Source of the DNA: Sambucus nigra
Taxonomy: Eukaryota; Streptophyta; Magnoliopsida; Dipsacales; Adoxaceae
Direction: 5' to 3'
DNA length: 64,000 nt
NCBI GenBank assembly: GCA_949130495.1
Contig: OX422215.1
Location: 526,487,755-526,551,754, forward strand
A program made the translations under genes and the position numbers. Shown here one piece after another: positions 12,481 through 24,620 of the stretch; position 1 is the stretch's first letter, and each line of letters begins with the position of its first letter. The notes beneath the pieces were generated by a model. That model had not been told where the DNA came from. It was given only the letters and a program-made list of their open reading frames with translations, and searched no databases.

Positions 12481-13671
12481 TGAGAAACCGAATAGGTTCG
12501 GTGTGTGATAATTGTTTTAAATTAAATTAAATTCGCAAGTTTTTAGGTAACTCTTATTTAATTAGAGTCTACTTTTAAATCAAATAAATTCAGCCCCTAA
12601 ACATCCATCTACGGTGCGTGTGTCAACCCATAAACAAATAAAGTATGCGAAAAAAGTTTAAGGAAAAATCCCCACAGGGCAAAACCTTTTATTTCACTAT
12701 AATAAGTAAATCGCAACTTACACGGATTACAATGAAATACAGTGACACACGAATACCCGCAGGCGTCAGTCGGTGTCGTCAGCAATGAATCCACACGCAA
12801 CGAACCCACATGAACCTCAGTCCAATCAACAAAGGAAGAACCGCAGCACTCCTCAATGACACGCAGCCATAAAACTTTGTAGAGACTCCCTCAGCAATGA
12901 CACGCAGCCCTCGGTTGCAAAGATCTCTCCACAAAGGTTTGAACAAACACAAGGTTGTGTTCTTGGGTTACCAAAAAGATTCACAAAGGATTGGCAATTG
13001 TGTGAATCAAAACATGAGTCTTGGGACTTAAAAATATGAAGACTAGAGTAATTTGGACTCTCAAAAACGTCTTCTAAAGTCTTGCAAAACTGCTCCCCCG
13101 AAGGTGGTTTAAATAGCAAAACAGATGAAGAGTTTTGCAAAATAAAAACACTGAAATTCTATCCAGCGTACAGGTACCCCGAACCGGTTTGGGGTACCTT
13201 ATGCGGTTTGGGGTACATCGGTTTGGGGTACCTTTCTGGTTTGGGGTTAAAAAAAAAACAGCATTCTTCAAGGAATTTTCTCCAACTTCAAAAGGTCATA
13301 ACTCCTTCACCGTAGCTCGGATTGAGGTGCCGTGTCTTCCAGTATCTTCGTTGTGGAGAGCTCTTAAACTTTCCAGTTGACCAGACCTCCGGACTATGGA
13401 TGTGAAATTACGAAAATGCCCTTGAACTCTCCTATCGTGCCTTTTTTCACTGTTTTGACTTCCCTTGCGTACCACTTGCATTAAGTCCCTAAAATCTTGG
13501 AACGTGAAGTCGTTGAGGCAGATGTGGGACACATTAATGGAGATGTTGAATGCTTGATTCCCGAAATTCGGATAGAGGCCGTCATGTGAGATCGTGAGGT
13601 GACGTGCCAAATGTAGCGGCGTACGACATACACAAATGTAACATGTTGGACATGAGAAAAATGTCCTTATA
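12481..13671 (-). repeat. Element B 5' LTR
   Basis: Begins on the plus strand with TGAGAAACCG and ends CCTTATA, where the left copy has CCTTACA, a single change at the terminal CA. The GGTACC array is at about 13172-13240. This is the LTR that would drive transcription of B towards lower coordinates. Confidence 0.92.
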
Positions 13672-13676
13672 GATCT
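13672..13676. repeat. Target-site duplication of nested element B (right copy, GATCT)
   Basis: Exact match to 8674-8678. Confidence 0.95.
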
Positions 13677-13745
13677 CATGCGGGCTTTCCAGTATGCATA
13701 GTTTGTTCCATAAAAAACTGACATTTTATTATATAATTTCTCCAT
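13677..13745 (-). pseudogene. Sirevirus A gag start, severed from the rest of gag
   Basis: An ATG (minus strand, 13745) begins a short stretch ending in SVFYGTNYAYWKARM, the canonical N-terminal motif of copia Gag. The frame is cut after 23 codons by element B; the homologous continuation lies at 8673 downwards. The longer open frame through 13296 is a chimera that reads on into the LTR of B. Confidence 0.8.
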
Positions 13746-13823
13746 TATAAACACACTCGTTTTCAAAAATTGATATCTTAGAAAAATTTTGCAGAAAATT
13801 ACATGGTAAAATTGTGTAATTGG

Positions 13824-13837
13824 CTCTGATACCAATT
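13824..13837 (-). promoter_or_regulatory. Primer-binding site of Sirevirus A
   Basis: Minus strand reads AATTGGTATCAGAG next to the 5' LTR, complementary to initiator tRNA-Met and identical to the site of B. Confidence 0.92.
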
Positions 13838-14717
13838 TGAAAGAGTGCGCGCGCGTTCTAATAAAGATATTATTTAATTAAACTCAGTTTTTATCAATTA
13901 AGTCCTGAACATGCATCTATATGTGATTGAGTAAGATGATGAAACATTCAAACACACACATGTGAGGAAAAATCCCCCAAAGAGGCAAAACCATTTATTT
14001 TCATTATAATATTGTAACATACAATTTCTCGAATTACAATGAAAATGCAGTGACACAAAATTACCCGCAGGTGTCGGATCTGTAGTCGGCGGCTGGAAGT
14101 TTCCCTTTCCAGGATGGCAACAATGAAGAAGAAGGACGGTCTTCTCCACAAGGGTATGAGCAGACATACGATTGTGTTCTTGGGTTGCAAACAGATTCAT
14201 AAGGGTTTGGAAAGTTATGTGAATCAAAACATGAGTCTTGGGACTCACAAAGGTGAAGACTTTTTTGCACTCTAAAAATCGTTTGTATAAGTCTTGCTAA
14301 ATACATCCCCGAAGTTGGTTTATAAAAGAAAAACTAGGCCTAAAAAATCTCTGCACGATCTGCTCGAATTTATTCTAGGTGGACCGGTCCAGTATGGATG
14401 TGGATCGGTCCGAGGTTAGACCGGTTCGTTTTCTTAATGAGCTTCTTCGGTTTGCTATCGATCCAGGGTATACTGGTTTGGTGTAAAACGGATCGGTCCG
14501 GATTGAGACGGATGGGTCCGTGTTCGGATCAGTTCTTTTTCCAAATGGGGCGGATCGGTTCCTTTTTAAAGCAGGCGAACCGGTCCGGCTGTCCAAAAAT
14601 TGATTCCATGAATGAAGATGGTTATTCGGATCCGTTGATGTAGATGCAATCTTGAATATCTTCAATGGTGTAATGGCGTACGACATACAATTGATTATGG
14701 ACAAAAATTTCCTTACA
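13838..14717 (-). repeat. Sirevirus A 5' LTR (880 bp)
   Basis: Partner of 1249-2160. U3 contains a perfect GGACCGGTCC palindrome at 14381-14390 and at least six related CGGTCC/GGACCG sites up to 14590. A TATA box (TTTATAAACC on the minus strand, about 14321-14331) follows these in the direction of transcription. Confidence 0.92.
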
Positions 14718-14722
14718 GAACC
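14718..14722. repeat. Target-site duplication of Sirevirus A (right copy, GAACC)
   Basis: Matches 1244-1248 exactly. It fixes the right boundary of the nested copia block. Confidence 0.95.
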
Positions 14723-15689
14723 ATCAGAATGAAGCAAAGTCATTCACATGGAAATTATCAAGAGACATTCCACACATGCCCGAGAAGATCAATGGTCTCA
14801 CTCATTATGTACTGTGTAAATGCCTGGATATATAAAGGAATTCCACCCTTTAGTTTTTGGACCACTACAAATATGTTAATTTTCTTAGCTCAAGGGGCAA
14901 GTCTAACACACATACGTAAGACAATCCAAACATTTATGTAACCACCTTCAATAGTAATACCATAGCAGTGGATGTGGGCATTTCCTAATCTGAACCACTT
15001 TAAAAATATTTGTTATTGCATATTATTTTCATTTAAATTTTATATATGATTACAAAATTAGGAATTGTTAGCTAAGATAAAGTATCTATCAATTTTGGAC
15101 ATCAACAATCAGTTTGCATAGATTTCAAGATTTAAATATTAAAATAAAATTCCGAAAAAAACGATGCAATCATTTTTCTTTTCACAAAAACATATTCAAC
15201 AAATTTCAAAAAATAAAATAAAATATGTATTTGACATAACAAAATATTTTCCTAACAATAATAGAAATAATCACTCATAAGCATAAATCGACATAATACA
15301 CAAACAAAGAAATAATTAAAATAATATCATCAATTTAGTTTTAAAATTTTATTTCAAAGTAATTGTATAACACTAATGGAGAAACACCAAATATTTAATC
15401 ACTCTAAAAATGTATTCTCACTATCTCTAAAAATATAAAGTTCAATTTGATGAGAAAAAGTTTTAAAACAAATCTGGAAACATTTTTTTATAGTATCTAA
15501 AAAATATATCACCAAAAATCTAACTATCAAGATTAAACATTAAAGTAGATTAGTTTTCAAGGTTAAGATTAATCACAAATTTAAGAGAAAATAAATCTAT
15601 ACAAGATATTCAGCAAACATTTTAGATCCGAAAAGAAATATGATTTTCAAACTCTCTCTCTCTCTGAGAGAGAGAGAGGGGCAGACTCT
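14723..15689. other. AT-rich DNA without a visible gene
   Basis: No reading frame or repeat boundary could be supported. Long A/T runs dominate, and a short CT/GA tract at about 15654-15680 adjoins the MITE that follows. Confidence 0.5.
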
Positions 15690-16048
15690 TGTGCATACTA
15701 AAGTTTGCACATTATTTTTTTAAAATACAAAAAAATATATTTTTGACCTGATTTTTTTTGTGTGCTATTTAAACATTTCAAGGAACCCATATAAAAAAAA
15801 TCAGCTCAAAAACATATTGTTTGCTATTTTAAAAAAATCGGTCAAACTTTAACAGTTTTTAAAGTGCTTATAAACTATGAAAGTTTGACTAATTTTTTTA
15901 AAATAGCAAAAAATATTTTTTTGAGATGATTTTTTTTGTATGATATTTAAACAATTCAAGGAACCCATATAAAAAAAATCAGGCCAATTTTTTTTGGTAT
16001 TTTAAAAAAATGATGTGCAAACTTAGCGTGCAAACTTTAGTGTGCACA
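15690..16048. mobile_element. Foldback MITE A (359 bp)
   Basis: The ends are inverted copies of TGTGCAYACTAAAGTTTGCAC (left 15690-15710, right 16028-16048, one mismatch). The interior is itself folded: CAAACTTTAACAG near 15845 faces CTATGAAAGTTTG near 15880, and two ATATAAAAAAAATCAG blocks recur. No coding capacity. A CT/GA tract lies on the left and a long CT-TA microsatellite on the right. Confidence 0.7.
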
Positions 16049-16051
16049 TGA

Positions 16052-16809
<758 letters not shown>

Positions 16810-16999
16810 TAGGGGTGTGCACGAACCCGAATAGACCGAATGGACCGAAAAACTCGAACCGAACCGAACCGAACACACTTTTGTGGGTTTTTTGTAATTC
16901 GATCTGAATTCGGTCTAAAAATATATAGGACCGCATAATTCGGGTCGGTATCGATCTTGAATTGTAAAAAACGATTTTGGATCGAACCAGACCGCTTTC

Positions 17000-17042
<43 letters not shown>

Positions 17043-17948
17043 TAAAACACACGCACATATCACACCCACGACACACGATGCTTTTCAAATCAACCCAATC
17101 CCAAAATATAACCCTAATTTCCTATTTTGTTCTCTCTCTAAGAACACCAGCCACACATATTTCACACCCACCACACACGCTGTTACACCACACCCTCCTC
17201 TACGCCGGCCGCTCCCTTCCCTCATTTTTCTCCGACTTCGGCATTTTTTCATCTATTCAAGCTTTCGTGGGTTGATTTTTTCATCTGTTATTTCATTTGC
17301 TATTTTTTTGGATACTATTATTTGCTATAAAAACTCAAACCGTGAGGTTATAATAACTCACTAGGAGCATACCCCACTAGGAGAACCTAGTTTATCAGAT
17401 TCTGACCCAGTTGGTGACATAAATTCTTTTAATAGCAAAGCTAGTTTACCAAATGATGAGGCTTCCTTGTACAACAGTCGATTTTCAGTTGAAACTAATG
17501 AAAAAGATGGAGCTATTCCAAAAGAGTCTTTCTTCTGCAACATTTCTTCATTGGCAAGTCAGAAATCGTTTTTGAAAAGGGTTGCCATCAAGAGAAAGGG
17601 GAAGTAGTCCCTAAGATATGTAACATTGATATTAATGAATCACATCTTAAATAGGGGTCATCTTGTTTGGTACAAGAGGAAAAGTAAGTTCCAGTTGAAT
17701 CTGTATTTAATGGTCAGCATGAGGAAGGATCATGGAAGCGATAACATGTTTTTAATTTAAAAAAATGTGTTGTTTTTAATAAAAAAAATGCACCGAATAG
17801 GAGCAAGACCGAATACGAACCGTTTAAAAATCGAATAAGATCGAAACCGATTATTCCGATTCGATCTCGATCTATAATTTTTTAGAACCAATTAATAAAA
17901 TTCGACCCCAAAAATACTTCAAAATCGGATCGAACCTGAACCCTCCTA
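16810..17948. mobile_element. hAT-like non-autonomous element with internal exon-like sequence
   Basis: The left end TAGGGGTGTGCACGAACCC and the right end (inverted) TAGGAGGGTTCAGGTTCGA are related terminal inverted repeats of hAT style. Flanking octamers GTTTCAAG (16802-16809) and GTTTCTGG (17949-17956) agree at 6 of 8 positions, compatible with an old 8-bp duplication. Subterminal zones on both sides are rich in CGAAC/GACCGAA. The centre contains a TA microsatellite (17002-17040) and an exon-like frame at 17365-17607. Confidence 0.6.
17365..17607 (+). pseudogene. Exon-like reading frame captured inside the hAT-like element
   Basis: An 80-codon open frame begins directly after a splice-acceptor-like TCACTAG and reads GEPSLSDSDPVGDIN, then a serine-rich stretch, ending VAIKRKGK before TAG. 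Base composition and codon content are clearly less AT-rich than the neighbourhood. A second frame continues the sense after the stop (VVPKICNIDINESHLK), suggesting a 1-2 nt indel in a longer exon. I do not recognise the protein. The position between hAT-like ends suggests capture of a host gene fragment; that is inference. Confidence 0.4.
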
Positions 17949-20900
17949 GTTTCTGGCGTACAACAAACATTAAGATTAGGTAACATGTTAGAATGAACTT
18001 TAATCTAGCGGCTTGAATTCACGTTAATCTGATCGACTTGAAGATAGCTGGATACCACTGACACAACTTTCTCCTAAACTAACGGTCACAGTAGGACTAC
18101 TCGGTTGCCAAAGCCACAGCAGGTCTAAAAGGAATCCTATGACTTTGACAATCTAACGGATAACAAAAGGTTCTAAAAGATCGAACGGACACAATGGGTT
18201 AGCTGGATTGGTTCCTGACAGAGTGAAGAAGAAACAAATGATTTCTTACTAAAAGGTCTAATGGTAAGATTATAAAATGAATCTCTACAGCTGGAAAGAA
18301 TCCTGAAGGAGAATTGATTCAAAGACGTCTATTGGTCAGTCAATACCTACGAGCTCCAAGCCTTAATGGCCCCACATTGATCACTATGATAAACCGTTAC
18401 TACAATTATAATCAAGGGATAGAAATACCCCAACCAATTGTGTGTATAAGGAAGCACAGATGTGTTTGTTTAAAGGCATGTGAACATATGATAATTTTAT
18501 TAAACTAAATATTATTTAAAATTTATTTAAATTAAAAAATAATTCCAAAAATTATTTAAAATTAGGAAATTAATTATAAATAAAAATTAATCCCATTTCA
18601 CTTTTCAAAAATATTTTAAACATATAATATCATTTAATCTTAAATAAAATACATAAGTGCCTAAAATGTATCAAGTGTAATATGTGCATCCACACGGTGT
18701 TTTACCTATGTACCTTTACTTGGATATATATGTTGATCGAGTCTAGAGTCTTGAATAGTCTTGGAAACTTGAGATGATGTACCAAAATAGTCTATTCTCA
18801 AACTAAAAATATGTTTTGATAAAATATCCAATTAGTTGAATCACTAAACAGTGTAGACTTAAGCAAGTCAACTATTTAGGGTGTTTAAATCCTATGAATG
18901 TATTGAATAGGGTCACCTGTGAGATTTAATACTAAGGCTTATCTTGATTAGACTCAAAAAATCTCACACAATTTGCAAATAGTACATAAATTATTAATCT
19001 CGAGAATTATGAGGATTTGAATGTTTGCATAAATATCACTTTGATTGCTATAGGTGCAATCTAATTTTATCACGGGTCAAATGATCCACACATATTAAGT
19101 AAAAATTGTGTGAGTAGGTCTGAGATCATAATTCGGAGGAATCCGCATCCAGGGATACCATGAATTCTGATACCCCCTTGATAGACTTATATATTTTGTT
19201 TCCACTAAGTAAAACCCGGTCGGTGGATTGTTTTATAATTCAGATGGAGTAGCAAATAAGTTGAGTCTGAGAATTAAGAAATTGATTAGATGTTGGTTAA
19301 AATCGATTAATGGTAAATTGATTTGAGCAAGTGGGTATCATATATTTAACATGGAAAATCATATTATGTACCATAATCAACTTTGCAAATAAAACCTCAT
19401 TATATTTGAATGATTTCTTAGATAATTAAATTAAAGTGCATTCAAAATTATTTAGTGAAATTAATTATGATTAAATAAATATAAAAATAAACTACGATAA
19501 TTATAATTTAGAGTTTTTGATTATTTATTTGGAACTTAACTTAATTATGTGTCTTGAGTGCTTAGTGTAGTCCATATATTTAAGTAGTTAGGGCTAGACT
19601 CTCAAGAAGCGTAGTTTGACCCAAGCCCGCCATTTATACTTATATATAAAGGTGTGGAAAAAGGTTTTAATGAATATGATTTATAATTGGGATTTGATAG
19701 GGGTGAGAGAAAAGCCTATTCACATTTTTATGAAGAGGCCAAGAAAGAAACCATCATATCTCAATCAAAAGTAAGAGTTTTCATCTCAAAAGACGCTCAC
19801 ACATGTATCGAGTTTGGGTAGGATCATACACTCGAATATCCAAGCTTTACAAAAAGTTAAGAAAGCTTTGGAGATCTAAAAGATGGCAACACATGATCAT
19901 CAACAAATACTTTTTCCCCAATGGATTGCAATAGGTTCCGTAAAGGGCATTGTATTCTTGAAACTTTAGGTTTAATCGTTAAACCTAGTTCTTGATTTCT
20001 TGTCAATGCATTGTTAATCAAAGATCTTTAGATCTGAATTTTTTCGCATTTTAGGTGTCAATCCCGAGATGTTTTCCCAATAATTAATATTAGATCCCCG
20101 GTTGAGATTGATCGTGTAATGAAAAAATCCATATTGTCCACCATAAAATCATAGTTTTGACAAATTGTATGATTGTATAATCTTATTAATGGCATCATAC
20201 TAACATGGTTTTATAGAAATTCTATGTTTAAATCCCTTCTATCATCATCACATATGTTTATTTTGTATGATTGGATCCTATGGTAATTTATCCATAGTTA
20301 TTCTTCGCTCCTGGATTCGATATGGTTGTAACAATTAGGTTATTATAATTATTTCTTTATCGATGTATTTGGAGGATTTGAAAGAGGATTATGATGTTTA
20401 TTTGCCCTTAGAATCATGTATTTATGTGCATTTGAGTGTTGGAAAAAGTTTCATGGAGTTTTATGAAGATTTGGAAGAGTTATGGTCGTTTTTTCACGAA
20501 TTTGCTAAGTGGAGAAGAAACTATCAACACGGGTGATTCAGACCAATACAAAATTCAGCCCGGATCGTTTTGAAAATTGGATTGATCTGATTTTCAAAAT
20601 ATCGATCCGACTGGGCGATCTTTAATAACTTTTTTCTTTGATGAAGTCTATTTAAACTTTGACTCTAGATCAAAGGGAAGTCTTCTACAATAAGTATTCT
20701 TGGGCTTAAAGAGTTATACTTCAAGAAGAAGTTTAGGCTCTGACGGAAATGGGTAATTTTGTCCGTTTATTTATATTTGCATTTATTTTGTGTTTGCATA
20801 TATGTGTCATTATTATTATGTTGCATAATTTGGCATGCTAATTGGATTATTTAGAAATATATGTTTTATGGATAACATGGATTTAGTTTTGAGACCGTCT

Positions 20901-21355
20901 TAGATCACCGATTGTTCTAAAAAATTCATTCTTATTTTTTTTTATAAATTGAATTGAATCGGGGTAATTAATTTAAAGGTATAAATTAAATTTTGATATC
21001 CAAGTTTATAATTTTAAAATGGTTTTATTTGTTTAAAAAATTAAAATAGTGAGATCAGGTAATTTAACTTGTATAAATAAATTTAAAAATTACTGAGGAT
21101 TTAATTCAGCCTTCTAGAATTGAATTAATAGTTTTTTCAAAAAACCCTCAAGTTTAAAAATATTAAATGGTAGAGGGGTTTCAACATATCAGCATTTTAA
21201 AACAGTCATACGATTAATTCCTCATGCCAGCTTGATCTGGCCCCCACTGCATGGTTTTAATAGTGGCATCACGAAAATTTTAAAATTCTTGATAGTTTAT
21301 TGAAATTAAATGTGAGTGAATTTTGTCCTCCCATCAAGGATGTTCTACACGAGGG
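17949..21355. other. AT-rich region, probably including a decayed copia LTR
   Basis: No gene is supported. 19640-20110 has the look of a copia LTR promoter and leader: a TATA box, a transcribed-looking stretch with GATCATCAACAAATAC, CCGTAAAGGGCATTG and TTTTTTCGCATTTTAGGTGTC. I could not find clean LTR ends or a primer site. 21215-21350 resembles 34690-34850 (shared GATCTGNCCCCC and ATGGTTTTAAT phrases). Confidence 0.35.
19641..19650 (+). promoter_or_regulatory. TATA box of a probable copia LTR remnant
   Basis: TATATATAAA in an otherwise less regular sequence, preceded by CCCGCCATTTA and followed by GGTGTGG. Placement before a leader-like segment suggests an LTR promoter; weakly supported. 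Confidence 0.35.
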
Positions 21356-21390
21356 AACTACACCCAAATAAGCATATTATCACAATTAAT

Positions 21391-21805
21391 TGGTCACGGT
21401 CCAGAGCCGTGAACTTGTGGTCACGGCCCAAAACCGTAACCCACAAACAAAACCCATAACTAACCATATGGCCAAACCAAAGAGTGTCAGTTATAGGTGA
21501 TTGATCACGGTTCTGGACCGTGATAACAGTGGCCACAACTCCGACGATAAATTTTTTTGCTAAAATTTTAACCATAATAATCGTGGTTTTTGACCGTGAC
21601 CAATACCAGTGAATTATGGTCACAGTTCTTAACCATGACCCCAAACCCTAGTTCTATATGACCACCTTTAGTCGATCACGATCCAAAATTGTGACCATTC
21701 CTCAATATTCAATTGTTCACAGTAGGGGTCACGGTCTAAAATCGTGACCAAATTTTAATGTTTAATTGGTCACAACATGGGTCACGATTTTGAACTGTGA
21801 CCATT
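21391..21805. repeat. Left subterminal repeat cluster of the CACTA element
   Basis: At least seven copies of GGTCACGGTNNNNAACCGTGACC-like dyads (for example near 21391, 21504, 21618, 21673, 21727, 21767). The same motif recurs at the right end, as expected for transposase-binding subterminal repeats. Confidence 0.8.
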
Positions 21806-21985
21806 TGAAATCTATAAATTGGGCTCAAATTTACCCAATGATTATAGTTCGCTCTCAACTCTTGCCAAACCTCTCCAACGAAAATCTCATCCTCTCTCTC
21901 CCCCCCAATAACACTCTTAGCCTCTCTCCACTGACAACTACGACCAGGTCCTACCTCTCTCTCTACATTAGCATAAAGGGATACA

Positions 21986-22029
21986 TCTCTCTCTCTCTCT
22001 CTCTGTATGCATTTCAGTGTGTGTGTATC

Positions 22030-22062
<33 letters not shown>
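21986..22062. repeat. CT and CA microsatellites
   Basis: A CT run at 21986-22004 and an (AC)n run at 22033-22062, immediately left of MITE B. Confidence 0.9.
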
Positions 22063-22065
<3 letters not shown>

Positions 22066-22068
22066 AAG

Positions 22069-22430
22069 TCTCCTGTAAGGAACACCGTTTGAGGGAAATT
22101 TAAGGACCTATTCCCAAAAATAATTTTTCCATCTAATTTTTTATGAGTTTTAAACATTTCAGTAAACTGCTAAAAATAATTGTGCTCAAAATGGTTTTTT
22201 TACTATTTTAAAAAAAATAAGTCAAACTATGTCATCTTATAACTTCTTAAAACTCACATATATTCACCCAATTTTGTTAAAATAGAAAACAAATTTATTT
22301 TGAGTTGATTTTTTTAGAAGTAGCCTGAAAGGTTTGAACATCATATAAAAAATCTAACTCAGATTTTTTTTTACTATTTGCTAAAAATAATCCCTCAAAT
22401 CGACCCTTAAATAGTGTCCCTTACAAGAGC
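22069..22430. mobile_element. Foldback MITE B (about 362 bp)
   Basis: Terminal inverted repeats CTCCTGTAAGGAACAC (left) and, inverted, CTCTTGTAAGGGACAC (right). The interior alternates T-rich and A-rich blocks that pair with each other. Length and internal plan resemble MITE A although the terminal sequences differ. Microsatellites lie on both sides. Confidence 0.6.
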
Positions 22431-22436
22431 CTAATT

Positions 22437-22463
22437 CTCTCTCTCTCTCTCTCTCTCTCTCTT

Positions 22464-22514
<51 letters not shown>

Positions 22515-22531
22515 GTGTGTGTGTGTGTGTA
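22437..22531. repeat. Compound microsatellite CT-TA-TATG-GT
   Basis: (CT)n then (TA)n then (TATG)n then (GT)n, immediately right of MITE B. Confidence 0.93.
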
Positions 22532-22559
22532 TGTGTGCATGTACAGTGGAGGAATTGAA

Positions 22560-23689
22560 GTGAACAAAAAATTTTGGAGCTCAAATTGAGTCGGAGTTAG
22601 TATTTTGAAATACACAAAAATAATTTTTAAAACCCCTCATGTTAGTTAAATATATTATATAAACATTTGACTTTTAAAAAGATAGAGCGTAACGAATTTC
22701 AAGATATACACGGTTAAACATCAAATTTTCAAATATAGAAATCCGTATCAAGGTACATAAAAAAATTCAAATATATGTGTATATATGTGTGCACGCCCGC
22801 GCCCACGTGTTTGATTATTCTCACATTTTTATATTGAAATATAGCCCTATTTATTGTTAGAAATTGTATATGAAACCCTTGATGTAGAATTAACTTATTA
22901 ATGTTTTAGACTTGTTCTTGAATTTATAATAATTGGAATATACATTGAGTAAATGAGATATAGTTAAAAGTTTAATTAAAATATGAGAAAGTTCAAGTTA
23001 GGCATAGTTATTTCTATAGCCCCATGAGTAATACCCTTCATACCAAGAACTTACTTGATGAAACTCTATGAAAATGTAAAATTATTATCATCGGAAGATT
23101 TATGTTTGAATGCCCCGTGATATTATGTTCTTATTATAATATATTGTTAGAATTTTGATATTTTGTTTTTGTTAAATTATGTTCTTGATGAGAAATTGAC
23201 TAATTATGTAAGGCACTTTATTCTTAAGGGAATCAATCAAGTAGACGATTTAGAAGGAGTACAAGATAATGTTGTGTCGAATTATTGAGTTGATGGTTGT
23301 TGTGGCTTATGTTGAATAATCATGGTTGGATATGGATGATGGATACTTAAAACTTTCACTCTATTAATTCTTCATAATAATCCTTTAACTAATTATTTGT
23401 GAAAGGGAAAATTTTTAATTGAGTCAATTTTTATGTATTGGCTTAATTTTAAAACAAATATTTTGATTTATAGGTTAGACTTTTATTATTGACCTTTCAA
23501 GCCTATGACGTGTTTTATTGAAGACGCAACGTCCAAGATTCAGAGATTGTATTATCGTGTCGTGTTTTATGCCACGTTTATCTTAGTATTTATGAGGATC
23601 TCTCAGGTATGAATGCATATGGATTTTGATCTTTGGAAGTTTAATTTTGGGTGTTGTTTTTATAAATTGTTTGGAGCTAGTTTTAAAAG
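22560..23689. other. AT-rich CACTA interior without a visible gene
   Basis: No supported reading frame. It lies between MITE B and the TTCGAA-rich LTR-like segment. Confidence 0.45.
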
Positions 23690-23974
23690 TGTTTAAAAGA
23701 AAAACATTTTTTATTTCAAATCGTTCGAATGCATTTACTGATTTTGTTTGCAGTTTGTTCAAATAAACATCGAACGATATTTTTCATTTACAAAACTAAT
23801 ATCGTTTGAATCTCGTTCGAAGTTGGTTCGAATGAGATTCGTTGTTCGTTCGAATGCGTTTTCCCATTATTCGAAGAAGTTTATTCTCTTGATCCTAATT
23901 GAGAGTCATTTCGTGCGGAGGATTTCGTCTACGGTTTGATATTTACACACGGCAGACTCCGTAGTGTGGTGTTA
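23690..23974. repeat. LTR-like segment with TTCGAA palindrome cluster
   Basis: Between 23720 and 23880 the palindrome TTCGAA or CGTTCGAA appears about seven times, sometimes as TTCAAA or TTTGAA variants. About 100 bp downstream the sequence ends GTGTGGTGTTACA, the typical 3' end of a gypsy LTR. The matching start was not found, so boundaries are uncertain. Confidence 0.35.
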
Positions 23975-24477
23975 CAGTAAAGAAGTGATGAGTATGTGTT
24001 CCTAATCTATAGACAATTGTTGATCATGTTCAGTGGATATCGAGGAGTATGTGGACTCACATGATGTGGAACTGCGTAAGTGGACTATTACATGCATTAT
24101 GGATGAGAGGTTGAATATTGAAAAGCGTCAAGACTTGGGAGGGCATTGAGTCTGTATTGTAAGTCTAATGCTTGTCTTGTGTAATTCCTCATTACAGTGA
24201 TTTGTGTGGGTGGGTCATTCGAAATTTTTCATGGTGTAGGTTTTCCTCGTATATCAGTGTGTTTTGCTTTGATTTATTTATTTTATGTGCTATCACCTAG
24301 ATGAATGTTTTAGGTTAAGATAAAATTTGGTAAATCGTTTTATCACAAAAACTTGGTCTAGCATTTATGCTAAGTTTTATTTAGGTTAATACTTTGTAAT
24401 TTTTATATTTAGTTTAAGAAAATTTAAAATTTGAATTTAATAAACCATCCCTCCTTAATGACTACCCTATCTTAATA

Positions 24478-24481
<4 letters not shown>

Positions 24482-24513
<32 letters not shown>

Positions 24514-24620
24514 CACAAATGCACACATACACATAACACACACACACACTCACAAATGCATACATACACATATACATAAACATACACATACACATACACC
24601 CATACACATACATGCGGGCA
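24482..24620. repeat. (CA)n microsatellite with degenerate ACA-rich tail
   Basis: A pure (AC) run to about 24510, followed by TACACATA-type degenerate repeats. Confidence 0.9.

Larger units (their letters stand above)
8679..13671 (-). mobile_element. Non-autonomous Sirevirus-like element B nested in A
   Basis: Minus-strand LTR element of 4,993 bp with LTRs of 1,194 and 1,191 bp, initiator tRNA-Met primer site, polypurine tract and perfect 5-bp target duplication GATCT. The 2.6-kb interior has no protease, integrase, RT or RNase H. Its only coding content is a coiled-coil plus zinc-knuckle Gag-like segment. The two LTRs look more alike than the two LTRs of A, in line with a later insertion. 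It must have moved using proteins from a related autonomous element, possibly of the A type, since the 3' internal regions of A and B are homologous. Confidence 0.92.
1249..14717 (-). mobile_element. Sirevirus-type Ty1/copia retrotransposon A (host of a nested element)
   Basis: Complete minus-strand LTR retrotransposon. Both LTRs have TG...CA ends and the outer flanks carry the identical 5-bp duplication GAACC (1244-1248 and 14718-14722). The primer site next to the right LTR complements plant initiator tRNA-Met (TTGGTATCAGAG on the minus strand), and a polypurine tract abuts the left LTR. Gag and pol follow the Sirevirus plan: CCHC knuckle, coiled coil, second CCHC knuckle, protease, integrase, RT and RNase H. 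The RT phrases EFEMS.VGELTFFLGLQV and the RNase H phrase STAEAEYIAAGS are typical of that genus. The span is 13,469 bp, of which 4,993 bp is nested element B plus a 5-bp duplication. The coding region carries stops and frameshifts, so this copy is not autonomous now. Confidence 0.93.

Noticed and set aside
13296..13835. A 179-codon minus-strand frame
   Set aside because: It is a chimera of the severed gag start of Sirevirus A and the LTR of element B, with no biological unity.
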